Source of the DNA: Gracilibacteraceae bacterium
GTDB taxonomy: Bacteria; Bacillota; Desulfitobacteriia; Desulfitobacteriales; Syntrophobotulaceae
Reading direction: 5' to 3'
Assembly (NCBI GenBank): GCA_031266805.1
Contig: JAISAH010000018.1
Span: 1-40,983, forward strand
Length of the DNA: 40,983 nt
Each line of letters starts with the position of its first letter. Position 1 is the stretch's first letter. The translations under genes were made by a program, and so were the position numbers. Positions 1 through 7,342 of this stretch are shown here, piece by piece. Below the pieces are notes generated by a model that worked only from the letters and a program-made list of their open reading frames with translations, did not search any database and was not told where the DNA came from.

Positions 1-2
1 TT

Positions 3-116
3 TGCAACGCTTTGTCCGTCATTGCCGGGTTGCGCTCGGAAGGAAAAAACCTTTACCAGAGCATATCAGAGATCTTCGGGAAAGCGGATGACTTTAGGTT
101 AGGGTGTGAACTGTAA
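3..116 (+). CDS. possible 3' end of an unidentified ORF (partial)
   Basis: An open frame enters from the left edge and reads 37 codons to a TAA at 114-116. The peptide contains LSVIAGLRSEGKNLYQSI and ends RLGCEL, an amphipathic mix that looks more like coding sequence than the other two forward frames, which also stop nearby. I do not recognise the family. Transposase C-termini sometimes look like this, but that is only an impression. Because the start is outside the window and the fragment is short, it may not be a gene at all. Confidence 0.3.
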   Translation, partial: CNALSVIAGLRSEGKNLYQSISEIFGKADDFRLGCEL

Positions 117-157
117 CAATGGCTGCTTTATTTTCAAACAGTTCCCAAGGAATACTA

Positions 158-187
158 TTGCGTGCGCGCCCTTTTTAGGTATATAAT
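158..187 (+). promoter_or_regulatory. sigma-70-type promoter for a leaderless trmL transcript
   Basis: A perfect TATAAT lies at 182-187, with a weaker -35 candidate TTGCGT at 158-163 and an 18-base spacer. The expected transcription start, about seven bases after the -10 box, falls on or next to the ATG at 194. There is no Shine-Dalgarno sequence between the -10 box and that ATG, which fits a leaderless mRNA. The rest of 117-157 shows no other clear element. Confidence 0.6.
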
Positions 188-193
188 ATAGGC

Positions 194-664
194 ATGGAAA
201 GGATATTGCGCATCGTTTTGGTGGAGCCGGAAATCCCGCCGAACACGGGCAATGTGGCCCGGTTGAGCGCGGCGGTCGGCGCGCGGCTGCATCTGGTGCG
301 GCCGCTGGGGTTTGAACTGGACGACCGGCGGCTGAAGCGGGCCGGCCTTGATTATTGGCCGGACGTGCGCATGACGGTCCATGATGATTTTTCAGAAGTG
401 CAAACCGAACTGGCGGAGGCGCCGTTTTATCTGGCGACGACCAAAGGGGAGCGGAGTTATACGGATATAAAATACGAACCGGGCTGCTGTCTCGTCTTCG
501 GGGCGGAAACGCGGGGATTGCCGGAGAATATCCTCGCGGCGTACCCGGATCGGCAAATAAAGATCCCGATGCGAGAGGGCTGCCGCTCGCTCAATCTATC
601 CAACGCGGTGGCTGTCGTGGTGTACGAGGTGATGCGGCAATGGGGTTTCGCGGGGCTGGTATGA
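194..664 (+). CDS. trmL: tRNA (cytidine(34)-2'-O)-methyltransferase TrmL
   Basis: A 156-residue SPOUT-class (SpoU/TrmH-like) methyltransferase. TrmL methylates the ribose of the wobble nucleotide 34 of tRNA-Leu isoacceptors, using S-adenosylmethionine in the cytoplasm. Family signatures are visible: the N-terminal VEPEIPPNTGNVARL loop (about residues 10-24), the central FGAETRGLP segment (about 97-105), and the C-terminal IPMREGCRSLNLSNAVAVV, which forms the trefoil-knot SAM site. The length equals the family norm of about 155 residues, so the protein looks complete. The ATG at 194 fits the N-terminal strand of the family but has no Shine-Dalgarno sequence. The next gene starts 16 bases downstream on the same strand, so the two are probably co-transcribed. 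Confidence 0.93.
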   Translation: MERILRIVLVEPEIPPNTGNVARLSAAVGARLHLVRPLGFELDDRRLKRAGLDYWPDVRMTVHDDFSEVQTELAEAPFYLATTKGERSYTDIKYEPGCCLVFGAETRGLPENILAAYPDRQIKIPMREGCRSLNLSNAVAVVVYEVMRQWGFAGLV

Positions 665-680
665 TACGGGAGGGCTGGGC

Positions 681-1691
681 TTGAGCGCTTTGTTTTTTCT
701 GGCGGCGGCGGTATTGGCTTTGGTTTTCACTCCCGCGAGCAAACGGCTGGCCTACCGGATCGGCGCCGTGGATAAACCGGACGGTCGCCGGATCCATACC
801 TCTCCGGTGCCCCGGCTCGGCGGAGTGGCGATGTACGCCGCTTTCTGGCTGATCGCTCTGCCGCTGGCCTGGGAAAACAACGTCGCGCGCGGCTTGTTCT
901 GCGGCAGCACGATCTTGCTGATGACCGGCATCCGCGACGACGCGCGCGGTCTGAGCGCCCTGCCCAAACTCCTGTGCCAGATCTGCGCCGCGGCCGTGCC
1001 CTTTGCTTTTGGCCTGAAAGTGGAACAGATCGTGCTGCCGGGCTCCGTGACTGTGCCGCTCGGCGTCTGGGGCTATCTTTTCGCTTTGATTTGGATCGTC
1101 GGGCTGATTAACACGGTAAACCTCTGCGACGGCATGGACGGGCTGGCCGCCGGTATTTGCTGCATGGCCGCTCTGATCCTGGCCTGGTCCGCTTATCGCA
1201 TCGACCAGCTGACGGCGGCGGCACTGATGCTTACCCTGGCGGGGGTGGCCCTCGGTTTTCTGTTTTACAATTTTCATCCGGCCAGCGTGTTCATGGGGGA
1301 CAGCGGCGCGATGTTTCTGGGATATATACTCGGCGGCGTATCACTGATGGGGACCCTCAAAACCACGACCGTGATCAGTTTGTTCTTTCCGCTTCTCGTG
1401 CTGGGAGTGCCGCTGATCGACATATCGTTCGCCGTGCTGCGGCGGGCGCTGACCGGCAAGCCCATAGCCGCGGCGGATAAGGGTCACTTGCATCACCGTC
1501 TGCTGGATGCCGGCTGTTCGCAGCGGCAGGCGGTCGTCGTTTTATACGCTTTGAGTTTTCTTTTCTGCGCGGCGGCGGTGCTGCTGGCCAATCAGTTCTG
1601 GCTGCCGGCGATCTTGCTCGTCGGCCTGAATTTGATCGTGATAACGACGATCATGTTCCGCCGGTTCCGGGTGGTGTTTTCTAAAAAATAG
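681..1691 (+). CDS. WecA/TagO/MraY-family undecaprenyl-phosphate sugar-1-phosphate transferase
   Basis: An integral membrane protein of 336 residues with about ten or eleven hydrophobic segments. It belongs to the polyprenyl-phosphate N-acetylhexosamine-1-phosphate transferase superfamily, which starts envelope polysaccharide synthesis by moving a UDP-sugar phosphate to undecaprenyl phosphate. Visible motifs are DKPDGRRIHTSPVPRLGG near the N-terminus, the catalytic NLCDGMDGLA loop (about residue 150), FMGDSGAMFLGY (about 205), and a late HLHHRLLDAG histidine motif (about 270). The HLHHR form suits WecA/TagO rather than MraY. The start is TTG at 681, preceded by GGGAGGG with a six-base gap. 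The gene follows trmL closely and is followed by yqeG. Which envelope polymer it serves cannot be told, because no glycosyltransferase cluster is nearby. Confidence 0.88.
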   Translation: MSALFFLAAAVLALVFTPASKRLAYRIGAVDKPDGRRIHTSPVPRLGGVAMYAAFWLIALPLAWENNVARGLFCGSTILLMTGIRDDARGLSALPKLLCQICAAAVPFAFGLKVEQIVLPGSVTVPLGVWGYLFALIWIVGLINTVNLCDGMDGLAAGICCMAALILAWSAYRIDQLTAAALMLTLAGVALGFLFYNFHPASVFMGDSGAMFLGYILGGVSLMGTLKTTTVISLFFPLLVLGVPLIDISFAVLRRALTGKPIAAADKGHLHHRLLDAGCSQRQAVVVLYALSFLFCAAAVLLANQFWLPAILLVGLNLIVITTIMFRRFRVVFSKK

Positions 1692-1694
1692 GAC

Positions 1695-1718
1695 CCTCTA
1701 AACTCAGAATTTTAGAGG
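1695..1718 (+). promoter_or_regulatory. hairpin covering the yqeG ribosome binding site
   Basis: An inverted repeat with arms CCTCTAAA (1695-1702) and TTTAGAGG (1711-1718) can form an eight-base-pair stem with an eight-base loop. The right arm contains the only Shine-Dalgarno-like GAGG before the ATG at 1725. No run of T follows, so it is a poor intrinsic terminator. It more likely hides the ribosome binding site until ribosomes finishing the upstream gene (stop at 1689-1691) open it. Confidence 0.5.
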
Positions 1719-1724
1719 TCTCTG

Positions 1725-2246
1725 ATGATCGAGGTGGTTTCCTTGGGCCGCGGGATCAAACCCGATTTCCAATTTTTGTCAGTAACAGATCTGGGGGCCG
1801 ACTGGCTGCGGGCTAACCGGCTGGGGGGGTTGCTGCTGGATATGGACAACACCTTGACTCCCTGGAACGCGCCGGCGCTGCCGCCGGCGACGCTGGTCTG
1901 GAGGGAAAAGCTGCGCGCCTGCGGCGTCAAGATCTGCATAGTATCCAACAGCCGAAAACAGGCAAAAGTAGAGCGGGTAGCCGCGGCGCTGGCGGCGCCC
2001 TATGTGTATCGGGCGGGCAAGCCGCGCCGCGGGGGGTTCGAGGCCGGGCGGACCATACTGGGTCTGGCCCCGGAAGAAATACTCGTGGTCGGCGACCAGC
2101 TTTTTACGGACGTGCTGGGCGGCAACCGGGCGCGGATGCGCACTTGCCTGATTTGTCCCATATCCCCCACGGAATTTATCGGCACCAAAATTTTACGCCT
2201 GCTGGAACGCGCGGCGGGGCGGCCCGCCTGTTTTCAGCAAAAATAA
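1725..2246 (+). CDS. yqeG: YqeG-family HAD IIIA-type phosphatase
   Basis: A 173-residue HAD-superfamily phosphatase. Motif I is present as LLLDMDNTLTPWN (about residues 38-50, with the two aspartates of DxDxT). Motif II is the serine in ICIVSNSRK (about 70-78). The motif III lysine is in the segment AGKPRRGGF, and motif IV is VVGDQLFTDVLGG (about 120-132). Length and order match Bacillus YqeG; members act on small phosphate substrates, but the physiological substrate is not settled. The family is typical of Firmicutes and cyanobacteria, which helps place the organism. The ATG at 1725 has GAGG seven bases upstream inside a hairpin. Position directly after the prenyl-phosphate transferase suggests one transcript with trmL. 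Confidence 0.88.
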   Translation: MIEVVSLGRGIKPDFQFLSVTDLGADWLRANRLGGLLLDMDNTLTPWNAPALPPATLVWREKLRACGVKICIVSNSRKQAKVERVAAALAAPYVYRAGKPRRGGFEAGRTILGLAPEEILVVGDQLFTDVLGGNRARMRTCLICPISPTEFIGTKILRLLERAAGRPACFQQK

Positions 2247-2299
2247 GGACTCGCGCATTTATTGCGGCATAGGTCCTAACGGAGGATAATACAGATGCT

Positions 2300-3445
2300 A
2301 TGAAACTACGATTTTGTCAATGCCTGACATTCGCGGTTTTCTTGCTGACCGGCTGCGGCGGCGGCCCCGAACACGCGGCTCCGCCGCAAACCGTCGCCCT
2401 CAGCCCCGTAACGTCAGAAACCATAGCGGAAGAACTGGTATGGAGCGGCAATATCACGCCGGCGGAGACAGCGCGCTTATCTTTTAAAGTGGCGGGTGTT
2501 ATCGAGGACATCTACGTTCACGCCGGCGACGCCGTGGCCGCCGGTCAGACGCTCGCGCGTCTGGACGCCGGCGATTATGAAGTGCAGACTAGGGCGGCCG
2601 CGGCCGCGCTGCAAGCCGCCGCGGCGCAGGAGGAACACATTCTGCCGGCGAAGGTCAGTCAGGCCAAAGCTCAACTGGATCTGACTCTGGCGAATTACGC
2701 CCGGGCGCGGGAGTTATATGAAGCGGGCGCCGTATCGGCTGTTGCTCTGGAGGAGATCACCGCGAAAAAAACAGCCGACGAAGCGACTTACGCTCAGGCG
2801 ACCGAAGCGTTAAACATCGGCCGCGCCGAGGCCGAGAGGGCGCGCTCCGCTTACGACCTGGCATTGTCCCAGTTGGCCGCCACGGAGATCAAAAGCCCCT
2901 GGGACGGCGTGGTCCTGCAAGTGGTGGCCGCGGCCGGCGAGAGTACGGCCGCCGGTTATCCGGTGCTGGCTCTGGGTCAAACCGCGGAGATGTGGGCGGA
3001 GATCGGCCTGACTGACGCCGAGACCACCCGTCTCGCGCCCGGTTTGGCGGCCGCGGTTTATGTCTATGGGCCGGAAGACACCTGGCGGGGCAGTTTGGAC
3101 GAGATAGGCGCGTTGGCCAGCAGTGTGACGCGGACCTTCACCGGCCGTGTCCGCTTAAGCAACGCGGACGGGCGTCTGCGGGCGGGGATGATCGCGCGGG
3201 TCAGCATAGAGCTGCCGGGCAAAGACCGCGTGCTTATCCCGGCCGCGGCGGTACTCCATCTGGCGGACGGGGATTTTGTTTATATTTATGAGGCGGAGTC
3301 CGGCGCGGCGCGGCGCCGTCAGGTGGAAACCGGCGAGATCCGCGGCGATAAAGTCGAGGCGCTGACCGGTCTGGCCCCCGGCGATCAATTGATCGTGGAG
3401 GGCCAGTTCAAGCTGCGGGACGGAGAGCGGGTGACGCCGCAATGA
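2300..3445 (+). CDS. RND efflux periplasmic adaptor (membrane fusion) lipoprotein
   Basis: A 381-residue adaptor of the AcrA/MexA type that links an inner-membrane RND pump to an outer-membrane channel. The N-terminus is a lipoprotein signal, with a hydrophobic run ending in the lipobox LTGC, so the protein should be lipid-anchored at Cys19. A biotinyl-lipoyl-like half (VAGVIEDIYVHAGDAVAAGQ, about 56-75) is followed by an alanine-rich alpha-helical hairpin (about 90-195), the second lipoyl half (KSPWDGVVLQVVAAAGE), a beta-barrel region and the membrane-proximal domain ending GEIRGDKVEALTGL. GGAGG at 2281-2285 lies rather far (14 bases) from the start. A two-codon ORF, ATG CTA TGA at 2295, overlaps the real ATG as ATGA and may couple translation. 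The gene overlaps the pump gene by four bases. Confidence 0.9.
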   Translation: MKLRFCQCLTFAVFLLTGCGGGPEHAAPPQTVALSPVTSETIAEELVWSGNITPAETARLSFKVAGVIEDIYVHAGDAVAAGQTLARLDAGDYEVQTRAAAAALQAAAAQEEHILPAKVSQAKAQLDLTLANYARARELYEAGAVSAVALEEITAKKTADEATYAQATEALNIGRAEAERARSAYDLALSQLAATEIKSPWDGVVLQVVAAAGESTAAGYPVLALGQTAEMWAEIGLTDAETTRLAPGLAAAVYVYGPEDTWRGSLDEIGALASSVTRTFTGRVRLSNADGRLRAGMIARVSIELPGKDRVLIPAAAVLHLADGDFVYIYEAESGAARRRQVETGEIRGDKVEALTGLAPGDQLIVEGQFKLRDGERVTPQ

Positions 3446-6400
3446 TAAAATGGTGTGTACGGCATAAAAGCATGGTGGCTCTGATTTCCGCCATGATGCT
3501 CATCGGCGGCGCTCTTTCTTTTTTATTGCTCAGCCGGCAGGAAAATCCCTCCGTGACCGCGCCCGCCGCCATCGTGAGCTGCGTCTATCCCGGAGCGGCG
3601 CCGGCCGATGTGGAAAAATCCGTGGCCCGTCCGCTGGAAAAAGAGCTGGCGGCGCTCCAAGGCCTGAAACACGTACAGAGCGTGGCCATGCCGAATGTGT
3701 GTCTTATAACCGTGTATATCCAGGATATGAGCGACGCCGATATCCGGGAAAAATACGCCGAGATCAAGGAATGTGTCAGCCGGGCGGAACCGAGTCTGCC
3801 CGCCGAAGCGCAAAAACCCGTGATCCGGACCGATCTGGCTTCCGCCTACGGCCTGATCCTGACACTCAGTTCGCCGACGGCGCCGGCGGCGGATCTGCGG
3901 GAAGCGGCTCTGGATATAGAGAGCGCCTTAAGGCGGATCCCCGGCGTGACGGCGGCGGATATCACCGGCGCCCTGGAAGAAGAAATCGTCGTCAATCTGG
4001 ATATGGCCAAAACCGAACAATACTCGCTGGCGCCGGCGCGGCTGTCTCAGGTGATCGCCGCCGGCAATATCGCTCTGCCCGCCGGGTCGCTCGATTTAGC
4101 CGGGCGTTATGTCCCCGTGCGTTTGAACGGAGAATACGGATCGGAGGCGGATCTGCGGGAAGCCGTCGTAGCGGTGGCCGCGGACACGGGTTTGCCGGTG
4201 CTTCTGCGCGACGTGGCGGAAATCAGCTGGGATGAACGGCGAGAGAGCGTGAAGGCTTTTGCCGGGCGGACGCCCGGCGTGATCATCGGCGTCAAATACG
4301 CGGAAGACGGCAATGTGGTCGATATCGGCCGCCTGGTGCGGGCGGAAACGGAGACTCTGGCGAGGAGCGCGCCACCCGGCATGACGCTGACTGTTTTGAC
4401 CGATCAGGCTGTTTTTACGGAGGAAGCGATCACCTCGTTTTTGCAGAATTTCCTCGCGGCCGTTCTGCTCGTCGTCGTCGTCGTATGGGTGGTCATGGGA
4501 CTGCGCAGCGCCGTCATCGTTTCTTTGCCGATCGCCTTGGTCGTGGCGGCCGTATTGGCGGCGATGTTTTTCTGCCGCATACCGCTGCATCAGGTTTCCG
4601 TGGCTTCCCTTATCATATCCCTGAGCTTGCTGGTGGCTAACGGAGTGGTGGCCAACGATAATATATACCTTTTTATGGAAGAAGGACATGACCCCTTTAC
4701 CGCCGCCACAGAGGGCGCGCGGCAGGTGGCGGTGCCGATTTTGACCTCGACGCTGACCACCGTCGCTTCGTTTTTACCGCTGGCCCTGATGCAGGGCGTA
4801 GCAGGCAAATTCGCCTACAGCCTGCCGATCCTTGTCACCGTGGCTTTGCTCGTCTCGCTGCTTACGGCGCTGACCGTCGTGCCGGCCTGCGGGCATAAGT
4901 TTCTGAAACCGCCGGTCGTCGCCGCCAGCGGCGGCGCTCAGACGAACGGGCCCGGGGCCATAAAACGCTTCACCCGTTTTTATACGCGCTGGCTGGATCT
5001 GGCTTTGGATCATCCGGGCCGGGCGATAGGCGTCTTTGCCGCGGCGCTGGCGCTGACGCTTTTTTTGCTGCCCGGTCTGAACGTGCAGGTTTTCCCGCCT
5101 TTGGAGCGGGAGCAGTACGCGCTGGAAATGACGGCGCCGGCCGATTACGCGCCGGAGGCGACGCGGGCGCTGGCGGCGCGGATGGCCGATCTGCTGGCGG
5201 AGGAAGGATCGGTGCGGGATTTCGCTTATGTGACCGGGACCGGTTTTCCAAAATATAACATGACCTTCCCTCCCGCGCGGCAAGGCGCGCATAAGGCGGA
5301 ATTTCTGGTCAACGGCGGGCGGAGTCAGGCGGAAGCCGTGGCCGATCGCCTCAGCCGCGCGCTGCCGGACGCGGTCACGCGCGTGAAATTTCTGGAATTC
5401 AACATGCCGCAGGACTATCCGATAGCGGTTCGCGTCGCCGGCGAGGATATCCCGACTTTGCGGCGGATAGCGGAGGAGTTGGAGGAACTGACCGCCCCGC
5501 TGGGCTCGGTGGGGCGGACGGAGATCAATTACGGTCAGGACTCCTATGAGCTCAGTTTAACGGTAAACGAGGAAAAAGCGGCCGCCGTCGGCATTTCGAC
5601 TTACGATATCGCCGCTGTTTTGCGTATGGCGGTAAACGGCGCGGAGGCTACGAAGCTGAAGAGCGCCGATTTGCGACTGGACTCCATCCCCGTGATCCTC
5701 CGCGTGCCGGAAGCGCATTTGAGCGTCCGCGAGGGACTGGATCAGATTTTCATCACCTCGGGGGTAACGGGCGCGCGGGTGCCGCTGCGCCAGCTGGTGC
5801 GGACCGAGACCTCCACGGCGCTGAATCAGGTGGTCCGCCGTGATTTTGAGCGCGTGATCACGCTCGGGGTGTTTCCCGCGCCGGGGTCGGGGATCCCCAA
5901 TGTGATCGCGGACTGCCGGCAAGCTTTCCGCGCCGTGACGCTGCCGGAAGGATATTCGCTGGTCATCGGCGGGGAAAACGAATTCACGAGCGAAACTCTG
6001 GGCTCGATGGTCATGCCAGCTGTATTGGCGGTTTTGATCATTTACCTGATTTTGGCCCTGCAATTCGGTGATTTGATCAGTCCCTTGATCATCATGGGCA
6101 CGATCCCGCTCTCTTTTATCGGCATCATCTGCGGCCTGCGCCTGTTTGGCTACCCGATAGGCTTCATGGCCTTGTTGGGCGGCGTCAGCCTCATGGGCGT
6201 CGTGGTCAATAACGGCATCGTGCTGCTGTCATATGTCAAAGATAAGGAGCGGGAGGGCGCCGGTCTGCGCGAGGCGGTGTTCACAGCCGGCGTCACCCGC
6301 CTGCGCCCGATAATGATCGGCATGGTGACGACGGTGATCTCCCTGATCCCGATGATGCTGGCCGGAGGCACGCTGTGGGCGCCGCTCGCGACCACGGTGA

Positions 6401-6501
6401 TCACGGGGATGCTGGTCTCCACTTTAGCGACCATGATAGTGATCCCTTGTTTATATTTATTGATCCATCGCGGGAGAAACCCGGCTCGAGGAAATATCTG
6501 A
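3442..6501 (+). CDS. RND-family efflux pump, inner-membrane permease
   Basis: A 1019-residue proton-driven RND transporter of the AcrB/acriflavin-resistance superfamily, with the expected two repeats of one plus five transmembrane segments and two large periplasmic loops (about residues 35-325 and 535-845). Near the N-terminus SRQENPSVTAPAAIVSCVYP matches the start of the porter domain. In TM4 the proton-relay pair DD of AcrB is read here as ND (GVVANDNIYLFMEE). In TM10 the AcrB lysine position is asparagine (MGVVVNNGIVLLSYV), as in many non-AcrB RND branches. It starts inside the adaptor stop (ATGA overlap at 3442). No outer-membrane factor gene is in the window, so a TolC-like partner must be elsewhere. 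The substrate is unknown. The last codons lie in a terminator hairpin shared with the convergent gene. Confidence 0.92.
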   Translation: MIKWCVRHKSMVALISAMMLIGGALSFLLLSRQENPSVTAPAAIVSCVYPGAAPADVEKSVARPLEKELAALQGLKHVQSVAMPNVCLITVYIQDMSDADIREKYAEIKECVSRAEPSLPAEAQKPVIRTDLASAYGLILTLSSPTAPAADLREAALDIESALRRIPGVTAADITGALEEEIVVNLDMAKTEQYSLAPARLSQVIAAGNIALPAGSLDLAGRYVPVRLNGEYGSEADLREAVVAVAADTGLPVLLRDVAEISWDERRESVKAFAGRTPGVIIGVKYAEDGNVVDIGRLVRAETETLARSAPPGMTLTVLTDQAVFTEEAITSFLQNFLAAVLLVVVVVWVVMGLRSAVIVSLPIALVVAAVLAAMFFCRIPLHQVSVASLIISLSLLVANGVVANDNIYLFMEEGHDPFTAATEGARQVAVPILTSTLTTVASFLPLALMQGVAGKFAYSLPILVTVALLVSLLTALTVVPACGHKFLKPPVVAASGGAQTNGPGAIKRFTRFYTRWLDLALDHPGRAIGVFAAALALTLFLLPGLNVQVFPPLEREQYALEMTAPADYAPEATRALAARMADLLAEEGSVRDFAYVTGTGFPKYNMTFPPARQGAHKAEFLVNGGRSQAEAVADRLSRALPDAVTRVKFLEFNMPQDYPIAVRVAGEDIPTLRRIAEELEELTAPLGSVGRTEINYGQDSYELSLTVNEEKAAAVGISTYDIAAVLRMAVNGAEATKLKSADLRLDSIPVILRVPEAHLSVREGLDQIFITSGVTGARVPLRQLVRTETSTALNQVVRRDFERVITLGVFPAPGSGIPNVIADCRQAFRAVTLPEGYSLVIGGENEFTSETLGSMVMPAVLAVLIIYLILALQFGDLISPLIIMGTIPLSFIGIICGLRLFGYPIGFMALLGGVSLMGVVVNNGIVLLSYVKDKEREGAGLREAVFTAGVTRLRPIMIGMVTTVISLIPMMLAGGTLWAPLATTVITGMLVSTLATMIVIPCLYLLIHRGRNPARGNI

Positions 6502-6517
6502 AAATTCAGATATTTCC
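6490..6517. terminator. bidirectional hairpin between convergent RND and amrS genes
   Basis: A nearly perfect 28-base inverted repeat, with arms starting GGAAATATCTGA on each strand, gives a stem of about 12-13 base pairs with a tiny loop. It spans the stop codons of both convergent genes (TGA at 6499-6501 on +, TGA at 6508-6506 on -). On both strands the arm is read in the same frame as Gly-Asn-Ile-stop. It has A/T-rich arms and no long T tract, so the termination strength is uncertain. Confidence 0.7.
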
Positions 6518-7342
6518 TAAGTAGACGTAGCGCAAATACCGCCGCGCCGCCAGTGCCAGCGCCCGCATAACGCGCTCCGGGGTCGGCTGCGCGGCGCTCA
6601 GATGATGGCGGGGGAAAAACCGCGTGACATGGAGGGGAATATTCGGGTCCACCCCGGCCAGCCAGGCGGCCAGCGCCTCCGTTTCCTCCGGGCCGTCGTT
6701 CCAGCCCGGCACGACCAGCAAAGTCGCCTCCACATGACAAACCGCCGCCGCCAGCTCGACATTGCGGCGCACGACGGCTAGGTCGCCGCCCAATTCCGCG
6801 TAATGCTCCGGCGTAAAAGCCTTGACGTCGATATTCATCGCGTCGATCAGCGGCAAAAGGCCGAGCCAGGTTTCCTCCGCGGCGTAACCGTTCGTGACCA
6901 GCACGGCGGCCAGTCCGCGCCCCTTGGCCAGCGCCGCGGTTTCCCGCACAAATTCGCAGAGCACCAGCGGTTCGTTATAGGTAAAAGCCAGCCCGATATT
7001 GCCTTGCCCAGTGAGAGCGGCGGCCATGTCCGCCAATTCCTCCGCCCGGTAAAACCGGCCGGGCGCCTCGCCCCTCCCCGCCGCCGCGATGCTGTGGTTC
7101 TGGCAATGCGGGCAGCGCAAATTGCAGCCGTAACCGCCCAGCGAGAGGATGCGCCGGCCGGGGTGAAAATGACGCAGCGGCTTTTTTTCTATCGGATCAA
7201 GGGCCAGCGCCGTCACAAAACCGTAATCCCATAAGCGCACCTCCCCGTCCACGTTGGCGCGCGCGCGGCAAAAACCGCTCTCTCCGGGGCGGAGCCGGCA
7301 ATGCCGCGGGCACACCGGGCAGCGGGCCGCGCCGCCGCTCAT
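6506..7342 (-). CDS. amrS: AmmeMemoRadiSam-system radical SAM enzyme AmrS (C-terminally short)
   Basis: A 278-residue radical SAM protein of the AmrS / pyruvate-formate-lyase-activase-like family. The N-terminal cysteine cluster CPVCPRHC and a following GFCRAR are typical. The radical SAM cluster motif CxxxCxxC is in GGYGCNLRCPHCQNHS (about residues 69-84). AFTYNEPLV and the VTNGY segment (SAM contacts) follow in the expected order. The function of the Amme/Memo/RadiSam trio is not established, and the AMMECR1 and Memo partners are not in the window. Family members usually continue past a YVYLGNV-like segment with another 20-30 residues carrying a CxxC pair. Here the protein stops at YLGNI, inside the terminator hairpin. 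The ATG overlaps the upstream MFS stop as ATGA. Confidence 0.85.
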   Translation of the reverse strand: MSGGAARCPVCPRHCRLRPGESGFCRARANVDGEVRLWDYGFVTALALDPIEKKPLRHFHPGRRILSLGGYGCNLRCPHCQNHSIAAAGRGEAPGRFYRAEELADMAAALTGQGNIGLAFTYNEPLVLCEFVRETAALAKGRGLAAVLVTNGYAAEETWLGLLPLIDAMNIDVKAFTPEHYAELGGDLAVVRRNVELAAAVCHVEATLLVVPGWNDGPEETEALAAWLAGVDPNIPLHVTRFFPRHHLSAAQPTPERVMRALALAARRYLRYVYLGNI

